DNA of 64,000 bases, from assembly GCF_014650955.1 (NCBI RefSeq), contig NZ_BMVY01000011.1, positions 1 to 64,000 on the forward strand, written 5' to 3'. This stretch comes from Streptomyces tauricus. GTDB lineage: Bacteria > Actinomycetota > Actinomycetes > Streptomycetales > Streptomycetaceae. Shown piece after piece: positions 9,801-21,800 of this stretch. Below the pieces are notes generated by a model. The model was not told the DNA's origin. It made no database searches and saw nothing but the letters and a program-made list of their open reading frames with translations. Position 1 is the stretch's first letter. Each line of letters opens with the position of its first letter. Made by a program: the position numbers and the translations under genes.

Positions 9801-12800
9801 TGCGCGGTGCCCTCGGTCCGGACGCCGAACAGCGGCCGGAGAACCGGGAGTTGCTGGCCGGGCTCGCTTACGTGGACAACCTGCGCTGGCTCAGCCAGGA
9901 CACCGCTGCCCGTTACGGCGACGGCCGGATGACTCCGGACCTGCTGCGCCGGATGACCGTCGACCGGCGGAGTACCACGGCCCCAGGCCTCAGCACTGGC
10001 CCCGGCACCGACCCCGCGGCCGACCCCACGGTCGAGGAGTACACCGAATTCCTGCGCGCCGCGGCCGAGTTGCGGTCCACCGCCGGGCCCTCCACCACGC
10101 TCGACGCCCTGCTGCCCCCGCCGCCGCCCGCGCTCCCGCCCACCACCATGGTCTCGCCGGAGGACGTACGCGGTCTGTCCTACGCGCCCGCCGCGCAGAT
10201 CACCTGGTCGCTCGCCGGTACCCCGCTGCCGCTGTCCGAGCTGAACCTGAGCCCCGAGGACACCGCCGAACTCGCCCGCCGCAGACCCGATCTGGCGCCC
10301 ACGCCGAGCCGCCCGGAGAGCATCGCCGAGGACCTGACGCTGCTCAGCAAGCACAAGCCGGGTTCGGTGGGCATCGTGCGCGCGGACGGCATCGCCTTCC
10401 GGCGGCTCACCACCCCGGGTGGCGGTAACTGCCTCTTCCGGTCGGCGCTCGACAGCGCGCGCAGTCGGCCCGTCCCGCCCGCGTGGGCCGCGCGGAACGT
10501 CGCCGGGCTGCGTGCTCAGCTGCGTGACCGGATCACCGGGTCCGAACTGGGCGACACCATGGCGCGCGCGATCCCGGACCCGGTGTTCTCCGTGGTGGAC
10601 GACCTGCGGATGCGCGCCCTCGCCGGGGCGCGGAACACGGCCGAGCGGAACCGCATCACCAGGCGCTGGAACCGGATCGCGCAGGACGTCGTCACCGGCG
10701 CCGACGCGGCCGAGTGGCAGCGGATCATCGGGGAGAGCGACTACCCGCAGCTCGCCGCCGTGGTGCCCACCCCCGCCGACGCCCGGCGCCTGGGAGCCAG
10801 GGGACTCGTGGCCGCGGCCGCCGAACTCTCCGACTTGTGGGCCTCACCCTTCGCCGACCTGCTCCCGGAGGCGCTGGCACACACCCTCGACCTCGATCTG
10901 CGGCTCGTCCAGCCCGACCCGCGGGTGCCGGGGACCACCTTCGTCAACACCCTCAACCCGGGCGGCCAGGGCGGCACCCTGCACCTCTCCTACAACGGCA
11001 CCGACCACTTCGACGCGCTGGTCCCGGCCTCGGCGCCGCTCACCCCCGTCCCGGATCCGGCCATCACCAAGCCGGACCCGAACGCGACCAAGCCGGATCC
11101 GAACGCGACCAAGGGCCCGGCCACGCAGGGTTCCGTCACCCAGGACCCGCTCACCCAGGATGCGGGCGCCGACGGTGTCTTCGGGGAGTGGCTGCGCAGC
11201 ATGGGCGGGGTCACCGACCTCGACACCCCCGCGCCCGAGACCCCCGACCGCAGTGACCCGGTACCGCTGGAGACCCAGCTCGAACGGTATCGCCCGGCGC
11301 GGCTGCTGACCGGCCCGGACGCCCGGCCGCCGGGCCCGGCGCCGAGGACCGTCACGTTCGAGGACGGCAGCCGGCTGCCCACGGTGCTGATCAGCCCGGA
11401 CGCCGATCCGGGCGACGGCACCCCACCCGGCCCGGCGACGGCCACAGCGACCCCGCCCGGCCGTCGGACCGGACTCTTCACCGGCCTCGGCAAGACGACC
11501 CTCCGCTCGCCCGAGCAGGTGGCCGAGGAGATCCTGGGCAAACTTCCGCCGAAGCTGCGCGCCCAGTTCGACGAGGCGGAACTGCTGCGACTGCTGATCC
11601 GGCAGCCCGACGCCTTCACCGCCCCGCGCGGTGCGCGTCTCGTCGGCCGGGAGAAGTCCGGGGTCGGCCACGAGATGACGGTCGAGGCCATCCCGTACCA
11701 CCGCTGGGAACGCTTCTCCAACACGGGCGGCGGCACCGTCCGGCTCGACACCATGCGACGCGGTCAGGCCGGTACGGGCGGCGGGCGCAGCGTGGGTTTC
11801 GGGCGCCGGATCGCCGGCGGGCTCAGCATGGGCCCGCCGCTCAACTGGCTGCTGAAGATCGGCTTCTCGCTGGGCTGGACGCGCAAGACCGACTACGCGC
11901 AGGGCACCCAGGCGTACAACCAGTCCGAGTGGCGCAACTGGGAGGGGTCACACCTGCACCTGGACGACGTCCACTACCGGGTGCGGGTGGACCGCGTCAC
12001 CGAGGCGCCGAAGGCCACCACGGCCACCCCCACCACGGCCACCCCCACCACGACGTCCACCTCCACGACCACCACTCGGCCCACTCCGCCCCCGGCGACG
12101 CCGAGTTGGCAGCGCACGCAGGTGCACACCGCCGAGTTCGCGATGCGCGACGGGCTGAGCTGGCGGCTGCCGGACGAGCTCACCGTGCCCTACAAGGGGC
12201 CGCAGCGGGCACCGAGGACGCTCACCTTCCCGGCCGGCATCGAGCCGCGGATGACCGACACGACCGGGCTGCACCTGACGGACCCGCCGGAGGACGTGGC
12301 GATCGCCATCTCCGGTGCGCGGCCCGGCAGTTCGGCGCACCGCACCCTGATCTCGTACGTCCGGCCGGGCCGGCTGCTCGCCCTGTTCGGGCGGCTCTCC
12401 GGGCCGGTCACCGGGCCCGAGCTGACCCAGGGCAGTGGACAGCGTCCGCTGGGACACCTGATCGTGGAGCGGTCGGTGCCGCACCGGGCGACCCTGGTCA
12501 CCGAGTCGGTCAAGGCGGAGCTGCGCGACCTCACCCAGACCACGTACCAGAACGAGCGCGGGCACGTCCGTGACACCCGGCTGGGCTTCCAGGTCACCGC
12601 GGGACCGAACTACACCCTCGCCGGCCTGGAGACCGACGTACGCCTCCAGGGCGGCCCCCTCGTCCGCGCGGACCTCTCCACCGGGCGCGGCCACTACCTC
12701 GGCGTCGACGCGGCCCGCAAGACCACCGGCCGCATCCGCAACCAGCCCGTGGCGCTCTACCGGGTGGAACGCACCCTGATGGTGCGCAAGCCCGGCGAGC

Positions 12801-15800
12801 CGTCGTCCGCCGCCCGGCCGGTGCGGGTGGTCAGCCTGGACTGGATCTCCACCCAGGACGCGCGTCGCCTCGCGGGCTGGGACAGCCGTACGCCCGGCCA
12901 GGCCGGCCCCAACCCGGACGCCGAGCCGCCGGTGCCGTGGTACCTCACCCGGGAGGACCCGGTCCACCTGAGCGGGCAGGTCCGTGCCGAAGGGTTCCGC
13001 CCGGTCGCACCCCCGCAGACACAGACCCAGACTCCGCCCCCGCCTCCGGTGCAGACCCAGTCCCAGCCGCAGACCCAGGGGCAGCCGTCCACCCAGGGGC
13101 AGCCCCAGACACAGACCCAGCCGTCGGCCCAGAACCAGACGCCGCCGCCCGCCCCGCAGGACCCCATGGTGGCCTTCACGGACTCCGTGCTGGACACGCT
13201 GCACCAGTCGTACCCCTCGCTGTTCGTGCCGCCGTTCATGCTGCGGCATCCCCGGCTGGCCAAGTTCTGGTACGGCGACGGGCGGATGCGGACCGCGCTG
13301 CACAACGACCGCCAGGTGCGCGAGGCGCTGAACCGGCCCAGCCTGGCGCAGAGCCTGGACGACCTGTCCACCACGGGCGTCCCCGTCACCCTCACCGAGG
13401 ACGGCAAGGTGCGCCGCGGCCACCACACGCTCATCCTCAGGGCACGCCTCACCGACCGGCGGTTCGAGACCACCATGAGTGAGCGCTCGCTGCGCAACGC
13501 GGTGATCGGCACCGAGGTGTCCGGCCAGGGACAGCAGGCGTCCGTCACCCTGTCCGGCGGTGTCGAGATGGGCGTCGGGCCGCGCGACCACGACAAGGAC
13601 CCCGAGGCCGGGGTGCCGCGCCAGGCAGGCAGCGTGGCGGTCGGGCTCCGGCACGCGCACACCGACCAGAAGGCCACCAGGAACACGGTCGCGGTCGTCC
13701 ACGACCACCTGATGTACCAGACCGGCGCCGACCTCTACAGCTACCAGGTGGAACTGGGCGCCACCTTCGAGGGCCACCGCCGCCCGCGCGGCTGGGCCAG
13801 GCTCGCCTCGGTCGGCCTGCTCGGCGCGGGTGTCTTCGTCAGCAAGGTCGAGGAGCGGCCCCTGTTCACCCGGGGCAACGAGACCGTCGGCCGGGTGGAA
13901 CTGGCCGTACCGGCCGCGCACGGCTCCGACCGTTACGCCCCCGCCGACCCCTCGCCGACCGGTACGACATCGACCGGTACGACGTCGACCGGTACGGCGC
14001 CTGCCGCCGCGACCACGCCCGCCCCGACCCCGCTCTCCAGTGCCGTGGCGGACCAACTCCTCGACGGCACGCACCCGTTGCCGGATGCGAACTCGGCCGA
14101 CCAGCAGCTCACCAAGAAGCTGCTGAGCGCCCCGCACGTGGTGCTCAGCGCCGAGGGCGGCCCGCAGCGCCAGCAGCTCATGCAGGACACCGCCGACCGC
14201 GCCTCCGGCACCTCCTGGCACGTCAGCGCACCCGGCGCCCCGGTACGCACCGCGCTGCGCCGCGCGATGGCGAACCTCAGCGTGGCCGGTCAACTCGGCC
14301 AGTACCTGGGCCCGTTCGGCTCCCGCGTCGCCGGACTCAACGGCGCGGGGCCGTTCAGCACCCACTACCTCAAGGGCGTGATCCGCGGCGAGCTGAGCAA
14401 CTTCCAGGTCAGGAGCGACCCGAAGCCGGCCAGCTCCGAGACGACCGTCGGCAACGAACACCGCGTCAACGGCAGCGCGAGCACCGGCTCGCGCACCACC
14501 CTCGGCCTCCAGGGCGCCGACACCCCCCTGCAGCGGTCCCCGGGCGGACCGGCGGTGGTCGGCTCCTACTCGGCCGCCCTGCAGTACGCCTGGGGCAAGG
14601 GCCGCAGCGTCTCGCAGACCCTCACCCGAGGACGTAACACCACCCTCTCCTACGCCGGGCGGATGTACCTGGTCGTCGCCGACACCGCCGAGACCATCGC
14701 GGTACGGGACCGGTGGACGGCCGCCATGGGCGCGATCGGCACCCGTGCCGGGGCCGGGATCAGCTCCGCGGCCGGACTCGTCTCCGACCGCCTCGGCAAC
14801 AGCCTCGCCCCACGCAGGGCCGCCGCCGCGCTCCAGCGCATCCGCGACGCGGTGATGTTCCACCTGCCGATGCAGGACGTCATCGAGGCCGGACTCGCCC
14901 CGGACGGACTCGGCGCCACCACCCCGCACAACCTCGGCCGCGGCTACCGGCTGCCCCCCTACCTGCGGTTCCGCCGCTTCCCGACCCACCCCAGCGGCCG
15001 GCTCGACGCCGGCGACGTGGCAAAGCTGCTGATGCCGCAACTGGAGCGGATCGGGGTGCCCGCGCACGACCGGGAGCAGGTCCTCCAGCGGCTCTCCCCG
15101 GACTTCCTCGCCGCCCACCTGCACGAGCTGACGACCGACGGGCTGAACCTGCCGGTCCGCTACCGCACCTGGAAGAAGCCCTTCCACCTGCCCGTCAACG
15201 GCAGCCCCGGACAGCTCCAGTTCAAACTGACACCGGTCACCACCACCGTGGACCGGCTGCGCACCGGCTACGAGCTGGAGGACTACCGCACCACCGCCCG
15301 CGACGACGCCGGCGGCATCTCGCAGGACCGCGGCGCCGACGTGACGCTCAGCGGGGGCCAGCGCGCCGCCGAGGACGGCATCCTCATCGCCAACCCCTCC
15401 CTCCAGGGCACCGCGGCCAAACAGCGGTCCAGCGCCAGGACCCAGACCGCCGGCACCACCGCGATGCCCAACATCGCCACCACCCAGGCCCACGCCGAGG
15501 TCATCACCAGCTACGAGCTCACCGTCACCATGACGAACTCGACCGGGGACGCGCTGGCCCCCAACGTCCCCGCCACCCCCGTGGGCACTCTCAACGAGGT
15601 CCTTCCGTCCAGCCTGCTCACCCCGGACGGCGACGGGTCCGACGGCGCGCTCACCGAGCAGGACGTACCGGAACCCGAGCGCGCGGTACGTGTACTGACC
15701 GCCGCCCAGGCCCGCCCCGAGTCCATCGCCGCCTGGCGGACCTCCGCCGCCGGGGACCCCGGCGGCAGCCCGGACCCGGACGTCCTGCCCTTCGACGACG

Positions 15801-18800
15801 AGATCGGCTCCGGCATCCTCGCCGTGGACATCCGCGGCGCCGCCAACGTGCACGACGCCCTGACCCTCGCCACCGCCCGCGCGGACGGCTTCGGGGACAG
15901 CGACCTCGGCAGCCGGCACACCGGCACCGGCCTCGGCAGCCGGGTACGCATGGCCCGCCTCACCTCACTCACCGGCCTCGGCACCGCGCCCGGCCAGGCA
16001 CAGCAGGAGGCCACCACCCAGGTCGGCCTGACCGGCGGATTCCGCGAGGCGCTCGGCGCGAACGGCACACCACTGCCCACCCAGGCGTCCTCGCACCTCT
16101 TCGGCCAGTCCCACACCGCCGACTCCCGCCTCTACGCCAAGATGCACCGCCGCGGCGCGCGGCTGCTCGCCGTGGAGAACAAGCCGCGCATGGAGGCCAT
16201 GCAGCGGGCCAAGACCTCCGACGCGTTCGAGGCCGGCATCACCGACAACGTCGAGGGCGCGGTCGGCACCGCGCCGCTGGCGGGCAACAGCAACGCCGGT
16301 GTCACCAACCCCGGCGCCACGGTCCCGATCGGCGGCACGAACGACGGCACCACCCTCAAGAGCACCACGGACACCACCCTCGGCACCCACAACAAGGTCC
16401 TCACCGACCGGAGCATGCTCTTCGCCCTGCCGGTGAGCTGGCTGTCGGTGGCCGAGGTGGACCACCGGTTCACCGACAGCCGCGCGATGTACGCGCTCGG
16501 CAAGGCCAAGCGCGGCCCGCGCGCCGCCGAGGCCGAGACCACCGCCCTGGTCTGGCTGCGCGAGGACCTGGCCCGTGACTACGGGCTCCTGGACGAGACC
16601 TCGTTCACCGACGAGGTACTCAAGGCCTGGGACAGCCAGGCCAAGGCGGCCGCCGACCTCGCCACGGCCGAGAAGAACTACTACGACGCCCGGGCGCGCT
16701 CCCGGGAGACCTGGCTCGACCTGAGCGACGAGGACCGGGCCGCGCTCGGCGACGACAACTCCGGCGAGCCGACCGACCTGCCGCCGAACGTGCTCTACTC
16801 CCCGGCCGTCATCGCCTGGCAGGCCGCCCGCGCGGAGGTGTACCGCTGGGAGCAGCGCACCGACGCCGCCGCCGCGGACCACCACCGGCTGCAGCTCGCC
16901 GCCTCCCGGCTCACCGCCCACCACCAGGGTTCGGCCACGGTCACGGTGCCGGACGCGCCGCAGGAGTACACCGCGCCCGACTGGCGCTCCGAGGCCCCCG
17001 AGCCCTACACCGTCACCGACGCCACCGACTCCGCGCCGCACACCCTCACCTCGCCGGACGGCGCCACGGTGCGCGAGGTGCACGACATGCCGCACGACGG
17101 CGCCTCGTTCTTCCACGCGCTGCTCGCCACCGCCGACACCCGGGGCCGCCTGCCGTACCTGCTCGGCGACGACCTCGCCGCCCGGTTCAGCAGCGCCCCC
17201 GGCGACCCGGCGGTCACCGCGGAGGCCATCGGCGCCGCCCGCGACCGCCTCGCCTGGTCACTGGGCGAGGACGGCAACCAGGACCTGCTCGACGCCCTCG
17301 CCCTGGACGCCGCGGACACCTTCACCCAGGCCGAACTCGACACGGCGGGCGTGGTGCTCACCCCCGCGCAACAGGCCGAGTTCGACGCCTTCGGGCGCCT
17401 CCCGCAGACCTACTGGCCGACCCCCGACCAGCGGGTGGCGCTCGCCACGGTGGCGCTGTCCCGCCCGTTCGCGACCGAGCCGCGGCAGGACGGCGGCACG
17501 GAGGCGACCGACGGTGTACCGGCACCGCCCGAGCGCCGCGCGGGCGACCACGGCGGAGCCGACCTGCTGCCCGCGCTCGCCGCCCGGGTCCTCGGCACAC
17601 CGCTCACGGTGGTGACCGGCGAGGGCCGCGACCAGCTGTTCCTCCCGCACGGCGTCGACCCCGCCTCCGTCGACCCGGCCGCCGATCCGGTCCTCTTCAC
17701 CACCGACGGCTTCTTCCACGCCGCCCTCCCGCCCGGCAGCCCGGCTCCGGTCGCCACCGCGCTGCCGCCGAGCACGGTCGCCTCCGGTACGACGACCGGA
17801 ACCTCCGCCGTCGGCACCACGCGCCCCGCCCCCGAGCAGCCGCCCGCGCACCGCAGCCACAGCACCGCGCCCTGGCTGCCGCCCGCCGACAGCACCGGCC
17901 CGCGCTACCGCCTGGACCGCGACGGCGTCCTCACCGCGCCCGACGGCGCCACCTACACCCAGGGCACACCCACCGGCCGCGGCAACGGCTTCTTCGGCGC
18001 GCTCTCCACGGCCCTGCTCCAGGCCACGCAACAGCCCGGAGTCGTCGGCCCGGAGGTGGCACGGCTGCGCAGGCGCGCCGCGGCGCCGCCCGCCGAACTG
18101 ATGCGCCTGAACGGCCTGCCCGGCGACCGGGCGGCACACGACACGCTTTTCACACCCCCGCCGCTGCCCGCCGGCAGGCCCGGCGATCCGGCGCCGTCCC
18201 AGCACACCCGCGACGGCCATCTGCGCCGTTACCTCGCCCAGGCCCCGTGGGGTCCCGGCGCCGACCGCGCGGTCGCCGAGTGGGCCGCCGCGGCGACCGG
18301 CACGACCGTCACCCTGATCGAGGAGAACGGCACCGCCCACACCTACGCGGGACCGTCCGGCGACAGCGGCCCGCACATCCGGCTCCGGCGCCGGGGCGGG
18401 GACTTCGTCCCGCTGACCCTGCTCACTCCGGCGCCCACGCCGAAGACTCCGGAGCCGAAGGACTCGAAGACTCCCGAACCCAAGGGCTCGAAGGCGCCCG
18501 AACTGAAGGGTTCGAAGGCGCCGGCGCCGAAGGACCCGGTCCAAGACCAGAACCTGCGGGATGCGATCGCGCTTCCGCTGCCCCCGTCACCGACCGGCAG
18601 CGACCTCCCGGGAGACCTGGAGGAGGAAGCGTACGAACTGAGCACGTTGTCCGGTACCGGTACCGGCACCGACGCCCCCACGGGGCCGGAGCAGGACCCG
18701 AACCCCGCGCCGGACCCTGCGCCCGTGCCCGAGCCGGCCCTCCGCCCCTTCAAGTTCGGGAACTACGAGTTCACCAACCTGAACCAGACGGAGGGGTACG

Positions 18801-21800
18801 TCGACAAGGCGATCCAGATCATCGAGCTGCTCGACGCGCACAACACCATCAAGTCCTACGTCGGCGGCCGTCCGGTCCGGATCACCCTGCACGTGCGGAC
18901 GACGGAAACCCCCGCCGACGTACGCGACCTGGGCGCCGACGGTGTCCAGATCAACCTCGCGAGCTACTACTTCGAGGGGTACGACATCGGTTATGTCATG
19001 GGGATGCTGGCCCATGAGATCGGGCTGCACCCCCTCGCCTCCCGCAACCCGGACATCCCCGAGGAGGAGGACGCGTACCGGGGGAACAGCCTGCCGGTAC
19101 CGGGACTGACCGACCAGGCCACTCCGCCCCTCATGAACACCGACGGCGCGGGCCAGGCCGACCACATCATGGCCGCCCACCCGAGGACCATCCGGCACGG
19201 CATCTATCGCGACATCGTCATAGAGATGGCCGAGGTCCTCGCTCAACGCGTACGGGACCGTGTCCCGGGAGCCAAGTCCCAGGACATCACCGACCTGTTC
19301 GAGACCTACCTGATGGACCTCGCCTCCATCGCGGTCACCAACGACCACCGGCTCAACGCGGTCGGGAAGCCCAACGACACGGCGAGGGTCTACAACCACT
19401 ACAAGGAACTGCTGCGCGCCGAGCTGGCGGGGAACACCGTGCTCCAGGGCCTGCTGCCCTCGCGGAAGACCCTGTTCGGCGTGGCACGGTCCTTCACGCA
19501 ACTCGCCGGCAAGATCGCGACCAACAATCTCGGCCGCAGCATCCAGCAGCCCGTCCAGCCCGCCGCGGGTGTTACGGAGCAGGCCGCGGCCGACACCGGC
19601 GAGGTACGCCCGAGACTTCCCCAGGCCGACACCGCCAGCGGTACCGGCACCGGCAGCGGTACCGGCACAAGCAGCGACACCGGCATCAGCACCCCCGCCG
19701 GCCCGCGCGACGCCCGTCCCCGGTTCGTGGTGCGTTCCGGCTTCGACGCCCGGCGGTTCTCGTACCAGGGCGAGCCGGTCACGGAGCTGACCGTACGCGT
19801 CGCGCTGCGCGGCACGGACGAGCAGGTCAACCAGGTGTTCGACCAGCTCAGGGCGGGGGTGGACGAGTTCCTGAACGACCCGGCCCATCGCCTCTTCAAC
19901 GGCGACCGGCTGCACGTGACCGTCGAACACGTCGACCTCCCCGAAGTCCCGCGTGCCCCGGGCGCGGCGGACGCCCCGCATCTGACCGTGGATCTGGTGG
20001 GCCGGGACCAGGCGATGAACCAGGTCACCTGGTGGGCCGACGCCGCCCCGGTCCAGTTGGTGCACGAGCTGACCCACCAGCTCGGCCTGCGCGACGAGTA
20101 CCGGGACGCCGATTCCCCGCACCGCCCGCACATCCTCGGCAGCCTGCTGGGCGACCTCGACGCGGCGCCCGAGGACTCCACGCTCGTCCCCGCCGGCCTG
20201 CGCGACCGGCACCTGGCCCTGCTCGGAGCGCTCATCGGCGAGGTGACCCCGGCGCCTTCGCAGAACGGCGACCAGTCCGCCCCGGCCGACCAGAGCTGGG
20301 CGGCGGCCCGAAAGGGAGCCACCGCGGAACTTCGCGAGGCCATCTGGGTCGACCCGGTCTCCCTGCCCCGGTCGGCCGACGGCACGGCGGTCACCGAGGT
20401 TCCGGCCCGTACGCCGCAGGACCTGGACGACACGAGCACGGCGCCCACCGCGCCGGAGCCGGTGCTCCGCCCGTTCAAGCTGGGGAATTTCGAGTTCACC
20501 AACTTGAATCAGACGGACAGGTACGTCGACAAGGCGGTCCGGATCGTCGAGCTGCTCGATGAGCACAGCACCATCAAGTCGTACGTGAACGGCCGTCCTG
20601 TGCGCATCACCCTGCATGTGCGGACGACGGAGACGCCTGCCGATGTGACGGACCGCGGTGACGCGGGTGTCGAGATCAACCTGGCGAGTTACTACTTCGA
20701 GAAGTACGACATCGGTTATGTCATGGGGATGCTGGCCCATGAGATCGGGCTGCACCCCCTCGCCTCCAGCAACACGAAGATTCCTGAGGAGGAGGAGCTG
20801 TATCAGGGCATGCCCCTGCTGGTACCGGGGCTGGAGACCCTCAACACACCCCGCTTCATGAACACGGAGGGGGCGGGTCAGGCCGACCACATCATGGCCG
20901 CGTTCCCGCACACCATCCGGCACGGGATCTACCGCGACATCGTGCTGGAGATGGCCGAAGTGCTCGCGCGGCACGCACGGGTGGGTGTGGCGGGTGCCAA
21001 GGCCAAGGACGTCACCGACCTCCTCGACACTTATCTGATGGACCTGGCGTCCATCGCGGTCACCAACGACCACCGGGCGCGGGCGATGAGGGATCCGGCG
21101 TACACGGCGCGGTCCTACAACGCCTACAAGACGCAGTTGGCGCAGCACATCGCCGACGACAGTCCTGTGCGTGCTCTGCTGCCCGCGGACAAGGGCAGGT
21201 TCGGTGTCCTGGGTGACTTCGCGGCGCTTGCCACCAGTGTGGGGACCAACAACCGCGGCGACAGCATCCAGCGGCCGACCGCTCCCGAACCGACTGGGGG
21301 CGGTAATCCAGGCGAGGCACGCCCGAGGCTGCCTCAATCCGACACCGACAGCGCGCCGACCCCTGCCGTCGAACCGACCCTCACTCCCTTCAAGTCGGGG
21401 AACTTCGAGTTCACCAACTTGAAGCACACGAACGAGGCGTACCGCGACAAGGCGGTCCGGATCATCGAGTTGCTGCGCAAGCACGACACGATCCGGGCCT
21501 ACGTCGGGGACCGTCCGGTCCGGATCACCCTCCACCTGCGCACGACGGAAACGCCCGCCGATGTGACGGACCGCGGTGATGCCGGTGTCGACATCAACCT
21601 CGCGAGCTACTACTTCGAGAAGTACGACATCGGCTACATCATGGGCATGCTGGCCCACGAGATCGGCCTGCACCCTCTCGCCTCGCAGGACACGAACATC
21701 CCCGACGAGGAGGAGATGTTCGCAGGAGTGCCGCTGACCGTTCCGGGGCTGGAGCACCTGACTCCGCCACGGACCATGAACACCCAGGGCGCGGGTCAGG

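Noticed and set aside
11948..15919. A 1,323-residue - strand open frame
   Set aside because: Antisense to the central part of the giant gene, Gly/Arg/Val-rich, with no recognisable domain.
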